Positions 1 through 6,630 of a stretch of DNA of 15,347 nt are shown piece by piece (the first letter of the stretch is position 1; the number at the start of each line of letters is the position of its first letter). The notes beneath the pieces are model-generated. The model was not told where the DNA came from and ran no database searches. It saw nothing but the letters and a program-made list of their open reading frames with translations. The position numbers and the translations under genes are program-made. Origin of the DNA: Chloroflexia bacterium (GTDB taxonomy: Bacteria > Chloroflexota > Chloroflexia > Thermomicrobiales > JALYUS01); the NCBI GenBank assembly GCA_025928215.1, contig JAICJW010000050.1:1-15347 (forward strand), in the 5' to 3' direction.

Positions 1-142
1 AGTGGAGATGGTGATGCCGGGGGACAACATCCAGATGAAGGTGGAGTTGATCACCCCGGTGGCGATCGAGGAGGGGCTGCGCTTCGCGATTCGCGAGGGC
101 GGGCGCACCGTCGGCGCGGGCGTCGTTACCTCCGTTAAGTAA
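1..142 (+). CDS. tuf: Elongation factor Tu, C-terminal end (partial)
   Basis: Only the last 46 codons are present; the frame starts at base 2 and stops at TAA 140-142. The visible text includes MVMPGDNIQMKVELITPVAI and ends GRTVGAGVVTSVK. This is the end of EF-Tu domain 3, the beta barrel that helps bind aminoacyl-tRNA and EF-Ts; the family typically ends in a GxxTVGAGVV motif. EF-Tu delivers aminoacyl-tRNA to the ribosomal A site as a GTP complex. It lies 27 bp before rpsJ, the usual junction of the str cluster with the S10 cluster. That gap shows no obvious promoter or terminator, so the ribosomal genes may be read through from tuf. The GTPase domain lies outside the window. Confidence 0.97.
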   Translation, partial: VEMVMPGDNIQMKVELITPVAIEEGLRFAIREGGRTVGAGVVTSVK

Positions 143-169
143 CGTGCACCGTAGTGAGAGGAGCCAGTG

Positions 170-568
170 ATGGCGGAGGAACGACGCAATCGAAGTGGTG
201 GGGCGGCGGCGACAGCCGCGGCACCCCGCCCGGCACCGGCAGCCGCCCCACGCCCCAAGGCGGGCGGGCAGCGCATCCGCATCCGGCTGAAGGCATACGA
301 CCACAAACTGCTTGACCAATCGGCGTCCAAGATCGTCGAGACGGCGGAGAGCACGGGCGCGAAGGTGGCGGGGCCGGTACCGCTGCCGACCCGCATCGAG
401 CGATATACCGTCATGCGGTCGCCATTCGTGGATAAGGACTCGCAGGAGCACTTCGAGATCCGCACGCACAAGCGGCTCATTGACGTCCTGGAGCCGAGCC
501 AGAAGACGATTAGCGCGCTCATGCGCCTCAATCTTCCGGCGGGCGTTGACATCGAGATCAAGCTCTAG
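170..568 (+). CDS. rpsJ: 30S ribosomal protein S10 with N-terminal extension
   Basis: S10 belongs to the head of the 30S subunit and, as NusE, also takes part in NusB-dependent antitermination. Residues 34-132 are a full S10 core, with IRIRLKAYDHKLLDQ, PLPTRIERYTVMRSP and the closing region RTHKRLIDVLEP. The first 33 residues are an extra Ala/Pro/Arg-rich stretch, so the protein is 132 aa against the usual 100-105. I chose ATG 170 over the adjacent in-frame GTG 167: the Shine-Dalgarno GAGAGGAG ends at 163, giving ATG a 6-nt spacer and GTG only 3. A start inside the extension cannot be excluded, but no internal ATG with a good ribosome site was seen. Confidence 0.97.
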   Translation: MAEERRNRSGGAAATAAAPRPAPAAAPRPKAGGQRIRIRLKAYDHKLLDQSASKIVETAESTGAKVAGPVPLPTRIERYTVMRSPFVDKDSQEHFEIRTHKRLIDVLEPSQKTISALMRLNLPAGVDIEIKL

Positions 569-580
569 GAGACGCAACGG

Positions 581-1225
581 ATGTTGGATGGATTGTTGGG
601 CAAAAAGCTCGGAATGACGCAGGTGTTCGATCCGACGGGTCGAGCGCTCGCGGTGACGGTGATCGAGACCGGCCCGTGCGTCGTGACGCAACTGCGAACG
701 CAGGAATCGGACGGGTATAACGGCGTACAGTTGGGTTTCGGCACGGCGAAGCGCCTCAATCGGCCGGAAGCGGGCCATCTGCGGGCAAGTGGCGCGAACT
801 CGCGCCATATCCGCGAGATCCGCACGGACGGCAACGGTGAACTGACCGTCGGCCAGACGGTGACGGCGGAGACGATCTTCAAGGCAGGCGATGCGGTTGA
901 TGTGACCGGCCATTCCAAAGGGAAGGGCTTCGCGGGAGTCGTCAAGCGGCATCACTTTGCCGGTGGCCCGAAGACGCATGGTCAGTCGGACCGCCATCGT
1001 GCGCCGGGTTCGGTCGGCGCGGGCACGACGCCCGGACGTGTCTTCAAGGGCCTGAAAATGGCCGGGCGCATGGGCGACGAGCGCGTCACCGTGCAGAACC
1101 TGCGGGTAGTAAACGTGGATGTCGAGCGGAACCTCGTATTGGTCGCGGGGGCGGTACCGGGGGCAAACGGCGGCCTCGTGACGATCCGTCAGACCATTAA
1201 GAACCGCCGGAACGCGCGAGCGTAG
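581..1225 (+). CDS. rplC: 50S ribosomal protein L3
   Basis: L3 is an early-assembly 23S rRNA-binding protein whose long loop reaches the peptidyl transferase centre. The N-terminus LGKKLGMTQVF, the loop GHSKGKGFAGVVKRHHF and the following GPKTHGQSDRHRAPGSVG are family signatures. Gln135 in HGQ matches the glutamine methylated by PrmB in Escherichia coli; whether it is modified here is unknown. Its 214 aa is normal length, with no added tail. ATG 581 follows AGGAG (567-571), which overlaps the rpsJ stop codon TAG, so the two genes are probably translationally linked. Confidence 0.98.
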   Translation: MLDGLLGKKLGMTQVFDPTGRALAVTVIETGPCVVTQLRTQESDGYNGVQLGFGTAKRLNRPEAGHLRASGANSRHIREIRTDGNGELTVGQTVTAETIFKAGDAVDVTGHSKGKGFAGVVKRHHFAGGPKTHGQSDRHRAPGSVGAGTTPGRVFKGLKMAGRMGDERVTVQNLRVVNVDVERNLVLVAGAVPGANGGLVTIRQTIKNRRNARA

Positions 1226-1249
1226 GGCATAAAGGGAGAGGATTGGCTG

Positions 1250-2038
1250 ATGGAGGCTTCGGTCTACAACGCCACAGGCGAAACAATCGGGACGGTGGCG
1301 CTGGACGACGCGCTCTTCGGCATCACGCCGAATGTCGCCGTGATGCATCAGGCGCTCGTCCGCCAGCAGGCGAACGCGCGTCATGGGACGCACGCGACGA
1401 AGACGCGCGGCGAAGTTCACGGCGGAGGCCGGAAGCCCTATCGCCAGAAGGGGACAGGCCGGGCGCGTCAGGGCAGCACGCGCTCGCCGCAGTGGAAAGG
1501 TGGCGGCACCGTCTGGGGGCCGCATCCACGTAAGTACACGCAGTCTATGCCGCGCAAGATGCGCCAACTGGCGATCCGCTCGGCGCTCTCCGCGAAGGCC
1601 GCCAATGTCGCGGTGCTCCGTGGCCTCGATAGCCTCGAAGGGCGCACGCGCGCGATGCTGACGCTGCTCGGTGGCCTCGACAATCCGCGCTCGACGCTCG
1701 TGATTGTGCCGGAGCATACTGACAATCTGCATCGCGCGGCGGGCAACGTCGGCAATGTGAAGGTGCTGCACGCCGGGTATCTCAATATGGCGGACCTGCT
1801 CAAGTACGAGCAGTTGCTCATCACGGTCGAGGCGCTCGATCACATCTCCCGCCTCTGGGGTAACGCGGAGTACGCGGCGGAAGTGACGGAAGCGAAGGCG
1901 ACACCGGCGAAGCGGACGACGCGCAAGGCCGCGCCCGCGACCACGCCGGCGGTCGTCGCGGATGGTGAAGAGGTCGAAGCGCCCGCCGCGACGACCGGCG
2001 AGACCGATGAGACGACGGAGACGGAGGCGAAAGCATGA
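1250..2038 (+). CDS. rplD: 50S ribosomal protein L4 with acidic C-terminal tail
   Basis: L4 binds 23S rRNA domain I and sends an extended loop into the exit tunnel; in E. coli it is also the S10-operon autorepressor. The loop is visible at residues 40-100, with RHGTHATKTRGEVHGGGRKP, GTGRARQGSTRSPQWKGGG and PRKYTQSMPRKMR. The family core ends near residue 204 (DHISRLWG). Residues 205-262 are an added tail, first Lys/Arg/Thr/Pro-rich and then strongly Glu/Thr-rich, taking the protein to 262 aa against the usual 200-215. GAGG at 1238-1241 precedes ATG 1250. The stop overlaps the rplW start in ATGA, and the GGAGG serving L23 lies inside the tail coding sequence. Confidence 0.98.
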   Translation: MEASVYNATGETIGTVALDDALFGITPNVAVMHQALVRQQANARHGTHATKTRGEVHGGGRKPYRQKGTGRARQGSTRSPQWKGGGTVWGPHPRKYTQSMPRKMRQLAIRSALSAKAANVAVLRGLDSLEGRTRAMLTLLGGLDNPRSTLVIVPEHTDNLHRAAGNVGNVKVLHAGYLNMADLLKYEQLLITVEALDHISRLWGNAEYAAEVTEAKATPAKRTTRKAAPATTPAVVADGEEVEAPAATTGETDETTETEAKA

Positions 2039-2319
2039 ATGTCTGGGATGTCCTGCGGCGCCCCGTCATCACGGAGAAGAACACGCGCCTCGGCGAAATC
2101 GGGCAGTATATGTTCGTGGTGGACCGGCGGGCAAACAAGACCCAGGTGAAGGAAGCCGTCGAGACGGCGTTCAATGTCAAGGTGAGCGCGGTCAATACGA
2201 TGAATGTTCCGGCGAAAGTTCGCCGCCGTGGTCGGGTGATGGGCGAGCGGTCGGGTTACAAGAAGGCGATTGTCACGCTGGAACCCGGGAACTCGATCGA
2301 GTTCTTCGAGGGTATCTAG
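2035..2319 (+). CDS. rplW: 50S ribosomal protein L23
   Basis: L23 sits at the tunnel exit and is the docking site for trigger factor and SRP. The 94-aa product has the typical start VLRRPVITEKN, then FVVDRRANKTQVKEAVETAF and the basic segment VPAKVRRRGR. Length is normal. Its ATG lies inside the end of rplD (4-nt ATGA overlap), with GGAGG at 2023-2027, an arrangement expected to couple L23 synthesis to L4. In E. coli the trigger-factor contact uses a conserved surface glutamate; I did not assign that residue here. Confidence 0.98.
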   Translation: MNVWDVLRRPVITEKNTRLGEIGQYMFVVDRRANKTQVKEAVETAFNVKVSAVNTMNVPAKVRRRGRVMGERSGYKKAIVTLEPGNSIEFFEGI

Positions 2320-2346
2320 CCCGAGACCTGGAGAGGATAGCGTTCT

Positions 2347-3177
2347 ATGGCGATTAAGAAATACAAGCCAACATCTCCCGGTCGGCGTGGTATGACCGTC
2401 TCGGCCTTCGAGGAGTTGACGACCAACGAGCCATACAAGCCGCTCACGGAAGTGCTGAAGAAGCATAGCGGCCGCAATGTGCACGGTCACATCACGACGC
2501 GGCATCGCGGCGGCGGTAGCCGTCGGCTCTACCGGATCATTGACTTCAAGCGCAACAAGTTCGGTGTTCAGGGTAAAGTCGCCACCATTGAGTATGATCC
2601 GAACCGTTCCGCGCGTATCGCGCTCGTCTCCTACGCGGACGGGGAGAAGCGGTACATCCTCGCGCCGAATGGCCTGAAAGTCGGTCAGATCGTGCAGTCA
2701 GGCTCCGGCTCGCCGATTCGCGTCGGCAATAGCCTGCCGCTGCGGGAGATGCCGCCGGGTACGCCGATCCACAATGTCGAGATGAAGCCGGGCCGTGGCG
2801 GGCAACTTGTCCGGTCGGCGGGGGTAGCGGCGCAGGTCGTCGCGAAGTCCGAGACGCACGCGCAGGTGCGTATGCCCTCCGGCGAGACGCGGCTCATTCC
2901 GCTCGATTGCATCGCGACGCTCGGTCAGGTCGGCAACATAGACCATGAGAATGTCGTGATCGGCAAGGCGGGTCGGAACCGATATAAGGGCAAGCGGCCC
3001 ACGGTACGCGGCTCCGTAATGAACCCGCGCGATCATCCCCATGGCGGTGGTGAGGGCAAGGCGCCGATTGGCGGTCAGCCGCAGACCCCCTGGGGGAAGC
3101 CCGCACTCGGCTACCGCACGCGGCATAACAAGCGCACCGACCCGATGATCGTTCGGCGGCGCACAAAGCGGCGGTAA
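2347..3177 (+). CDS. rplB: 50S ribosomal protein L2
   Basis: L2 helps join the subunits and supports peptidyl transfer. The 276-aa product is standard length and carries the expected order of signatures: HSGRNVHGHITTRHRGGG near the N-terminus, the OB/SH3 core with KVATIEYDPNRSARIALV, and the C-terminal MNPRDHPHGGGEGKAPIG. His230 in DHPH corresponds to the histidine studied at position 229 in E. coli. GAGAGG (2331-2336) stands 10 nt before ATG 2347. The gene is followed by a 119-nt spacer occupied by a heptamer hairpin (3183-3277), the first interruption of the otherwise tight cluster. Confidence 0.99.
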   Translation: MAIKKYKPTSPGRRGMTVSAFEELTTNEPYKPLTEVLKKHSGRNVHGHITTRHRGGGSRRLYRIIDFKRNKFGVQGKVATIEYDPNRSARIALVSYADGEKRYILAPNGLKVGQIVQSGSGSPIRVGNSLPLREMPPGTPIHNVEMKPGRGGQLVRSAGVAAQVVAKSETHAQVRMPSGETRLIPLDCIATLGQVGNIDHENVVIGKAGRNRYKGKRPTVRGSVMNPRDHPHGGGEGKAPIGGQPQTPWGKPALGYRTRHNKRTDPMIVRRRTKRR

Positions 3178-3182
3178 GGAAA

Positions 3183-3277
3183 GTAGCCAGTATGCAGTAG
3201 TCAGGAGACAGAAAGAGAAACGATGCGCGATGCACCTTCCGCTTTCAACTGACTACCGGCTACTGACTACCGGCTAC
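3183..3277. repeat. Heptamer inverted repeat in the L2-S19 spacer
   Basis: The left arm has three 7-bp units in register (GTAGCCA, GTATGCA, GTAGTCA; 3183-3203). The right arm has four (TGACTAC, CGGCTAC, TGACTAC, CGGCTAC; 3250-3277). The innermost pair is perfectly complementary across a 46-nt loop, and outer pairs match with some wobble or mismatch. The left arm starts 5 nt after the rplB stop and the right arm ends just before the rpsS ribosome site AAGGAG. The segment 3237-3263 matches 5878-5904 in the L29-S17 spacer with one difference. No ORF or U-tract is present. Function is unknown. Confidence 0.88.
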
Positions 3278-3296
3278 TGAAAAGGAGTGAGCATCG

Positions 3297-3581
3297 GTGT
3301 CGAGATCGTCAAAAAAGGGCCCGTTCATTGAGGCCAAACTGCTGAAGAAGGTTGAAACGCTCAACACAACCGGGGAGCGGCGAGCAATCCGCACCTGGTC
3401 GCGGGCGTCCACGATCTTCCCGCAGATGATTGGCCATACGATTGCGGTGCATGACGGCCGCCGTCATGTGCCGATCTTTGTCACGGAGAATATGGTCGGC
3501 CACAAACTGGGGGAGTTCGCGCCGACGCGCTTCTTCCGCGGCCACGGCAAGGACGCTGACAAGGCGTCGCGACGGCGCTAA
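3297..3581 (+). CDS. rpsS: 30S ribosomal protein S19, GTG start
   Basis: S19 is in the 30S head next to S13 and contacts the A-site region. The 94-aa product begins MSRSSKKGPFIEAKLLKKV and contains RTWSRASTIFPQMIGHTIAV, HDGRRHVPIFVTENMVGHKL and GEFAPTRFFRGH, all diagnostic. The start is GTG 3297, placed 9 nt after AAGGAG (3282-3287); no ATG gives a full N-terminus. The ribosome site lies directly downstream of the right arm of the 3183-3277 repeat, so that hairpin may affect initiation. Length is normal, with no tail. Confidence 0.98.
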   Translation: MSRSSKKGPFIEAKLLKKVETLNTTGERRAIRTWSRASTIFPQMIGHTIAVHDGRRHVPIFVTENMVGHKLGEFAPTRFFRGHGKDADKASRRR

Positions 3582-3602
3582 CGGAGAGGGAGACGGCGTA
3601 GC

Positions 3603-4298
3603 ATGGCAACGGTACAGCCAACAACGCGCGTGCGAGCGGTGGCAAAAGATGTCCACATTTCCCCGCAGAAGGTGCGGCTGGTCATAGACCAGGTGCGCGG
3701 CAAGCGGGTCAATGAGGCGCTGGCGATTCTGCGCTTCCTGCCGCAGGGTGCGGCGAATGAGGTCGCGCGGGTCGTGCGCTCCGCTTCCGCGAATGCGGAG
3801 CACAATAACGACATGGACCCGGAGGACCTGGTAATCGCGCTCGCGTATGCGGACGAAGGGATGAAGTTGAAGCGCTTCACCGCTCGCTCGCGCGGGCGGC
3901 CGGGGCCGATCCTGAAACGGTTCAGCCACATCACGATCGTCGTCGAGGAGCGGCCACGACCGGTGCGGGGCGCGCGCGTGGCACGCCCTGCGGCGCGGCG
4001 CGGCGCGAACCCGACGGGCCGTGGTCGGAGCCAGACGCCTGCCGTCTCGCGCGCTCCGCGGGTACCGGCGCGGTCGGAAGCGCCGGGCAAGATTGAGACG
4101 CTGCCGCCGAAGCCGGAGCCGGAAGAGACGATCGAGACACCGCCGACGGCGCTCGAAGCGGCCTCGACCGCTGAAAATGTTGAAACTACGCCGCCACCGA
4201 TTGAGGCCGCGCAGGCTAAAGCGGAGGAGACGGAGATCGCCGATTCGGGCCTCGCACAGCCGCGCGATGAGGGCGGCGAGCGGCGGAACGAGAGATAA
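3603..4298 (+). CDS. rplV: 50S ribosomal protein L22 with a 115-residue C-terminal extension
   Basis: L22 touches all 23S rRNA domains and its beta-hairpin lines the exit tunnel, where macrolide-resistance mutations arise. The core is residues 8-116, with ISPQKVRLVIDQVRGKRVNE, RSASANAEHNNDMDPEDL and the hairpin region KRFTARSRGRPGPILKRFSH. The remaining 115 residues are extra, doubling the usual 110-115 aa. They begin Arg/Pro-rich (about 117-157) and become Glu/Thr/Pro-rich (about 158-230), with loosely repeated blocks such as IETPPTALEAA and ETTPPPIEAA. No known domain is recognised and the tail looks disordered. The frame is open to TAA 4296-4298, so this is a real extension of the reading frame and not a frameshift of the neighbour. 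The rpsC start follows 10 bp later. Confidence 0.97.
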   Translation: MATVQPTTRVRAVAKDVHISPQKVRLVIDQVRGKRVNEALAILRFLPQGAANEVARVVRSASANAEHNNDMDPEDLVIALAYADEGMKLKRFTARSRGRPGPILKRFSHITIVVEERPRPVRGARVARPAARRGANPTGRGRSQTPAVSRAPRVPARSEAPGKIETLPPKPEPEETIETPPTALEAASTAENVETTPPPIEAAQAKAEETEIADSGLAQPRDEGGERRNER

Positions 4299-4308
4299 GG
4301 GGGTATCC

Positions 4309-4983
4309 ATGGGACGAAAAGTCAATCCCATCGGTTTCCGGCTGGGGATCGTCACCGACTGGGACTCCCGCTGGTTCGCCGAGCGCAACTACACGCAGCT
4401 CCTGCACGAAGATATCGCCCTCCGGCGGCTCGTGATGCATGAACTGCCAAATGCCGGCATCGCGCGCATCCATATTGAGCGCGCGGCGAACAAGGTGGAT
4501 GTGACGATCTATACGTCGAAGCCGGGGATCGTGATCGGCAAGCAGGGCGGCAACGTCGAGAAACTGCGGAATACGATCAAGGCGGCAATGAAGCGCGACG
4601 TGCATCTGAAGATCGAGGAGATCAAGACGCCGGAACTTGAGGCGCGGCTCGTCGCGGAGAATATCGCCGATCAGTTGACGCGCCGTGTCGCCTACCGGCG
4701 CGCGATGAAGCACGCAGTCTCTCAGTCCATGCGGCGCGGTGCGAAGGGCGTCAAGGTGCGTCTTGGTGGCCGGCTGGGCGGCGCGGAAATGTCCCGCACG
4801 ATCTCGGAGAAGGATGGCCGCGTGCCGCTGCACACGCTGCGCGCGAACATTGATTACGCGGTCGTCCACGCGCACACGACCTACGGCCGGATCGGCGTCA
4901 AGGTCTGGATTTACAAGGGTGATGTGATTCCGGAGCGGCGGCCCGCGCAGGAGCAGCGCGGCGCTGAACTCGCGGCGGACTAA
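4309..4983 (+). CDS. rpsC: 30S ribosomal protein S3
   Basis: S3 forms part of the mRNA entry channel and contributes to the helicase activity of the ribosome. The start MGRKVNPIGFRLGI is the family N-terminus, which fixes ATG 4309; the same frame stays open upstream, but that stretch is only the rplV tail read in another frame. The KH domain has its GxxG loop as GKQG (residues 77-80). AYRRAMKHA (about 128-136) carries the Arg/Arg/Lys set matched to the E. coli helicase residues. The C-terminal domain includes GVKVRLGGRLGGAEMSR and TTYGRIGVKVWIYKG. Its 224 aa is normal. GGGG at 4299-4302 provides the ribosome site. Confidence 0.98.
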   Translation: MGRKVNPIGFRLGIVTDWDSRWFAERNYTQLLHEDIALRRLVMHELPNAGIARIHIERAANKVDVTIYTSKPGIVIGKQGGNVEKLRNTIKAAMKRDVHLKIEEIKTPELEARLVAENIADQLTRRVAYRRAMKHAVSQSMRRGAKGVKVRLGGRLGGAEMSRTISEKDGRVPLHTLRANIDYAVVHAHTTYGRIGVKVWIYKGDVIPERRPAQEQRGAELAAD

Positions 4984-5000
4984 GAGAGAGGGTTCGTAGC

Positions 5001-5609
5001 ATGCTGTTGCAACCGAAACGCACGAAGTTCCGCCGCGTCCATCGCGGCCGCCGCACGGGTGAGGCGCATCGCGGCACGACGGTCGCGTTCGGCGAGTACG
5101 GATTGGTCGCCACCGAAAATGCCTGGGTGTCGAGCAACCAGATCGAGTCGGCTCGTCGCGTCGTCACCCGGTATACGCGCCGGGGTGGGAAGTATTGGAT
5201 TCGCGTCTTCCCGGACAAGTCCGTGACGAAGAAGCCGGCGGAAACCCGCATGGGGTCCGGCAAGGGTGCGCCGGATCACTGGGTCGCCGTTGTCCTGCGG
5301 GGCCGGATGCTGATGGAAATGGGTGGCATCCGCGAAGATCAGGCGAAGGAAGCGCTGACCATCGCGGGGCATAAGTTCCCGATGGGCACAAAGATCGTTA
5401 CCCGCGTCTTCGCCGAAGGCGAGACGATTGAACTGGGCAAAAAGGCTGAACTCCGCGCGCAACTGGCCGCCGAAGGCATCACTGTCGGTGATGAGATGGA
5501 GCAGGGGCCGGAGATCGAGGGCGATGCGGAGAACGCGGCTGATGTGCCAACGACCGAGGAAGGCGCGGATGCCGGTGCGCATGAGCACCACCGCGATGAG
5601 GGAAATTAG
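5001..5609 (+). CDS. rplP: 50S ribosomal protein L16 with acidic C-terminal tail
   Basis: L16 helps organise the A-site tRNA elbow region and 5S rRNA contacts. Residues 1-136 are a standard L16: LQPKRTKFRRVHRGRR, ARRVVTRYTRRGGKYWIRVF, RMGSGKGAPDHWVAVV and REDQAKEALTIAGHKFP. Arg83 in the RMGSGKG motif corresponds to the arginine hydroxylated by RoxA/YcfD in E. coli; modification here is unknown. Residues 137-202 are an added, Glu/Ala/Asp-rich tail ending in a His/Asp/Glu cluster, so the protein is 202 aa against 135-145. The stop is 2 nt before the rpmC start, whose ribosome site GAGGG (5598-5602) lies inside this tail. Confidence 0.98.
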   Translation: MLLQPKRTKFRRVHRGRRTGEAHRGTTVAFGEYGLVATENAWVSSNQIESARRVVTRYTRRGGKYWIRVFPDKSVTKKPAETRMGSGKGAPDHWVAVVLRGRMLMEMGGIREDQAKEALTIAGHKFPMGTKIVTRVFAEGETIELGKKAELRAQLAAEGITVGDEMEQGPEIEGDAENAADVPTTEEGADAGAHEHHRDEGN

Positions 5610-5611
5610 CG

Positions 5612-5833
5612 ATGCGAGTTGATGAAGTGCGCGCTCTGGCGGACAAAGATCTGGTCGAGCGGCGTAACGCCCTGAAGGAAGAGACGATGCGCATGCGCTT
5701 CGCGCTGGCGACAAACCAGCAGACGAACCACGCGCAAATCCGATCCACGAAGCGGGACATTGCGCGGATCAATACGATCCTGCGCGAACGGGAAATAGCG
5801 GAAATCTTCCAGCAAGCGCTGGGGACGGAGTAG
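5612..5833 (+). CDS. rpmC: 50S ribosomal protein L29
   Basis: L29 is a small two-helix protein at the tunnel exit beside L23. The 73-aa product has the expected pattern: an N-terminal helix (VDEVRALADKDLVERRNALK), then MRMRFALATNQQTNHAQI, and a second helix RSTKRDIARINTILRERE. Length is typical. Only 2 nt separate it from rplP, suggesting translational coupling. Its stop codon TAG (5831-5833) is part of the first 7-bp unit GTAGCCA of the following inverted repeat, so the repeat begins at the exact end of the gene. Confidence 0.97.
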   Translation: MRVDEVRALADKDLVERRNALKEETMRMRFALATNQQTNHAQIRSTKRDIARINTILREREIAEIFQQALGTE

Positions 5834-5918
5834 CCAGTAGTCAGTAGTCAGTAGTCAGAGAGACATGTGCGAAGCGATTCCGCTTTCCACTGACTACCGG
5901 CTACCGGCTACTGGCTAC
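5830..5918. repeat. Heptamer inverted repeat in the L29-S17 spacer
   Basis: This is the most regular copy. The left arm is four 7-bp units (GTAGCCA then GTAGTCA three times, 5830-5857), and the right arm is also four (TGACTAC, CGGCTAC, CGGCTAC, TGGCTAC, 5891-5918). The arms are 28 nt each and in register. The outermost and innermost unit pairs are perfectly complementary; the middle two pair with a G-T wobble and one A-C mismatch each. The loop is 33 nt. An extra single unit GTAGCCG lies at 5929-5935, directly between the S17 ribosome site and its ATG. No T-run follows the stem, so it does not look like an intrinsic terminator. Confidence 0.92.
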
Positions 5919-5935
5919 TCGATAGGGAGTAGCCG

Positions 5936-6238
5936 ATGGTGGCGGAACAGCATGATGCGGCGGCGACCGCCAGCCAACCGGAACGACCGGCGCGGCTGAC
6001 GAAAGTCGGTCGGGTCGTCTCGGACAAGATGGACAAAACCGTTGTCGTGGCGGTTGATTTCACGGTGCGACATCGCATCTATCAGAAGGCGATGCGGCGC
6101 ACCCACAAGTTTAAGGCACACGACGAGCAAAATACCTGTAAGGCCGGCGACCGTGTCCGTATCGAGGAGACGCGGCCCTTGAGCAAAGAGAAGCGCTGGA
6201 TCGTTCGCGAGATCCTGCACGCGGCAGCGCAGGACTGA
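5936..6238 (+). CDS. rpsQ: 30S ribosomal protein S17
   Basis: S17 is a primary 16S rRNA-binding OB-fold protein. The core (about residues 20-96) has LTKVGRVVSDKMDKTVVVAV, HRIYQKAMRRTHKFKAHDE and CKAGDRVRIEETRPLSKEKR. Residues 1-19 are an additional Ala/Gln/Glu-rich leader, giving 100 aa against about 80-90. ATG 5936 has AGGGAG (5924-5929) 6 nt upstream. The unit GTAGCCG occupying that spacer is the exact complement of CGGCTAC in the preceding repeat, so the ribosome site could be masked by alternative pairing (inference). Confidence 0.98.
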   Translation: MVAEQHDAAATASQPERPARLTKVGRVVSDKMDKTVVVAVDFTVRHRIYQKAMRRTHKFKAHDEQNTCKAGDRVRIEETRPLSKEKRWIVREILHAAAQD

Positions 6239-6252
6239 CGGAGGAGACGACG

Positions 6253-6621
6253 ATGATTCAGCCAGAAACGCGATTGCGAGTGGCGGACAACACGGGAGCG
6301 CGCGAGATTCTCTGCATCCGCGTCCTCGGAGGGTCGCATGTCAAATACGGCGGCGTCGGTGATGTGATTATCGGCGCGGTCAAACAGGCCCAGCCCGGTG
6401 CGGGCGTCAAAAAGGGCGACGTTGTTCGTGCGGTAATTGTGCGCACGGCGAAGGAGTACAACCGGCCGGACGGATCGTCCATTCGGTTCGATGATAATGC
6501 GGCGGTGCTGATAAACCCGCAAGGGAACCCACGCGGCACGCGCGTCTTCGGCCCCGTCGCTCGGGAAATCCGTGAAGCGGGCTACCTGCGCATTGCGTCG
6601 CTTGCGCCGGAAGTGCTGTAG
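6253..6621 (+). CDS. rplN: 50S ribosomal protein L14
   Basis: L14 lies at the subunit interface, helps form bridges B5 and B8, and is the binding site of the ribosome silencing factor RsfS. The 122-aa product begins MIQPETRLRVADNTGAREIL and ends YLRIASLAPEVL, with VKKGDVVRAVIVRTAKE and DNAAVLINPQGNPRGTRVFG between. It is standard in length and collinear with the family. A strong GGAGGAG (6240-6246) stands 6 nt before ATG 6253. The stop TAG overlaps the ribosome site of rplX. Confidence 0.99.
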   Translation: MIQPETRLRVADNTGAREILCIRVLGGSHVKYGGVGDVIIGAVKQAQPGAGVKKGDVVRAVIVRTAKEYNRPDGSSIRFDDNAAVLINPQGNPRGTRVFGPVAREIREAGYLRIASLAPEVL

Positions 6622-6630
6622 GAGGAAGCG

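Noticed and set aside
151..157. A single GTAGTGA in the tuf-rpsJ gap as another heptamer element
   Set aside because: It is one imperfect unit without a tandem partner or complementary arm, so chance is sufficient.
4021..4308. An in-frame upstream extension of rpsC, or a frameshift fusion of L22 to S3
   Set aside because: The upstream part is an extremely Arg-rich readout of the rplV tail in another frame. S3 has its standard N-terminus at ATG 4309 with a ribosome site, and I saw no slippery sequence before the L22 stop.
3309..4388. A 359-codon open frame on the - strand across rpsS, rplV and the start of rpsC
   Set aside because: It lies opposite three clear ribosomal protein genes, is Arg/Leu-rich as expected of the GC-rich complementary frame, and has no recognisable motif or ribosome site.
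5830..5918. Heptamer hairpins considered as Rho-independent terminators
   Set aside because: No T-run follows the right arms, the loops are long (14-46 nt), and essential genes of the same operon continue immediately after. Partial attenuation cannot be excluded.
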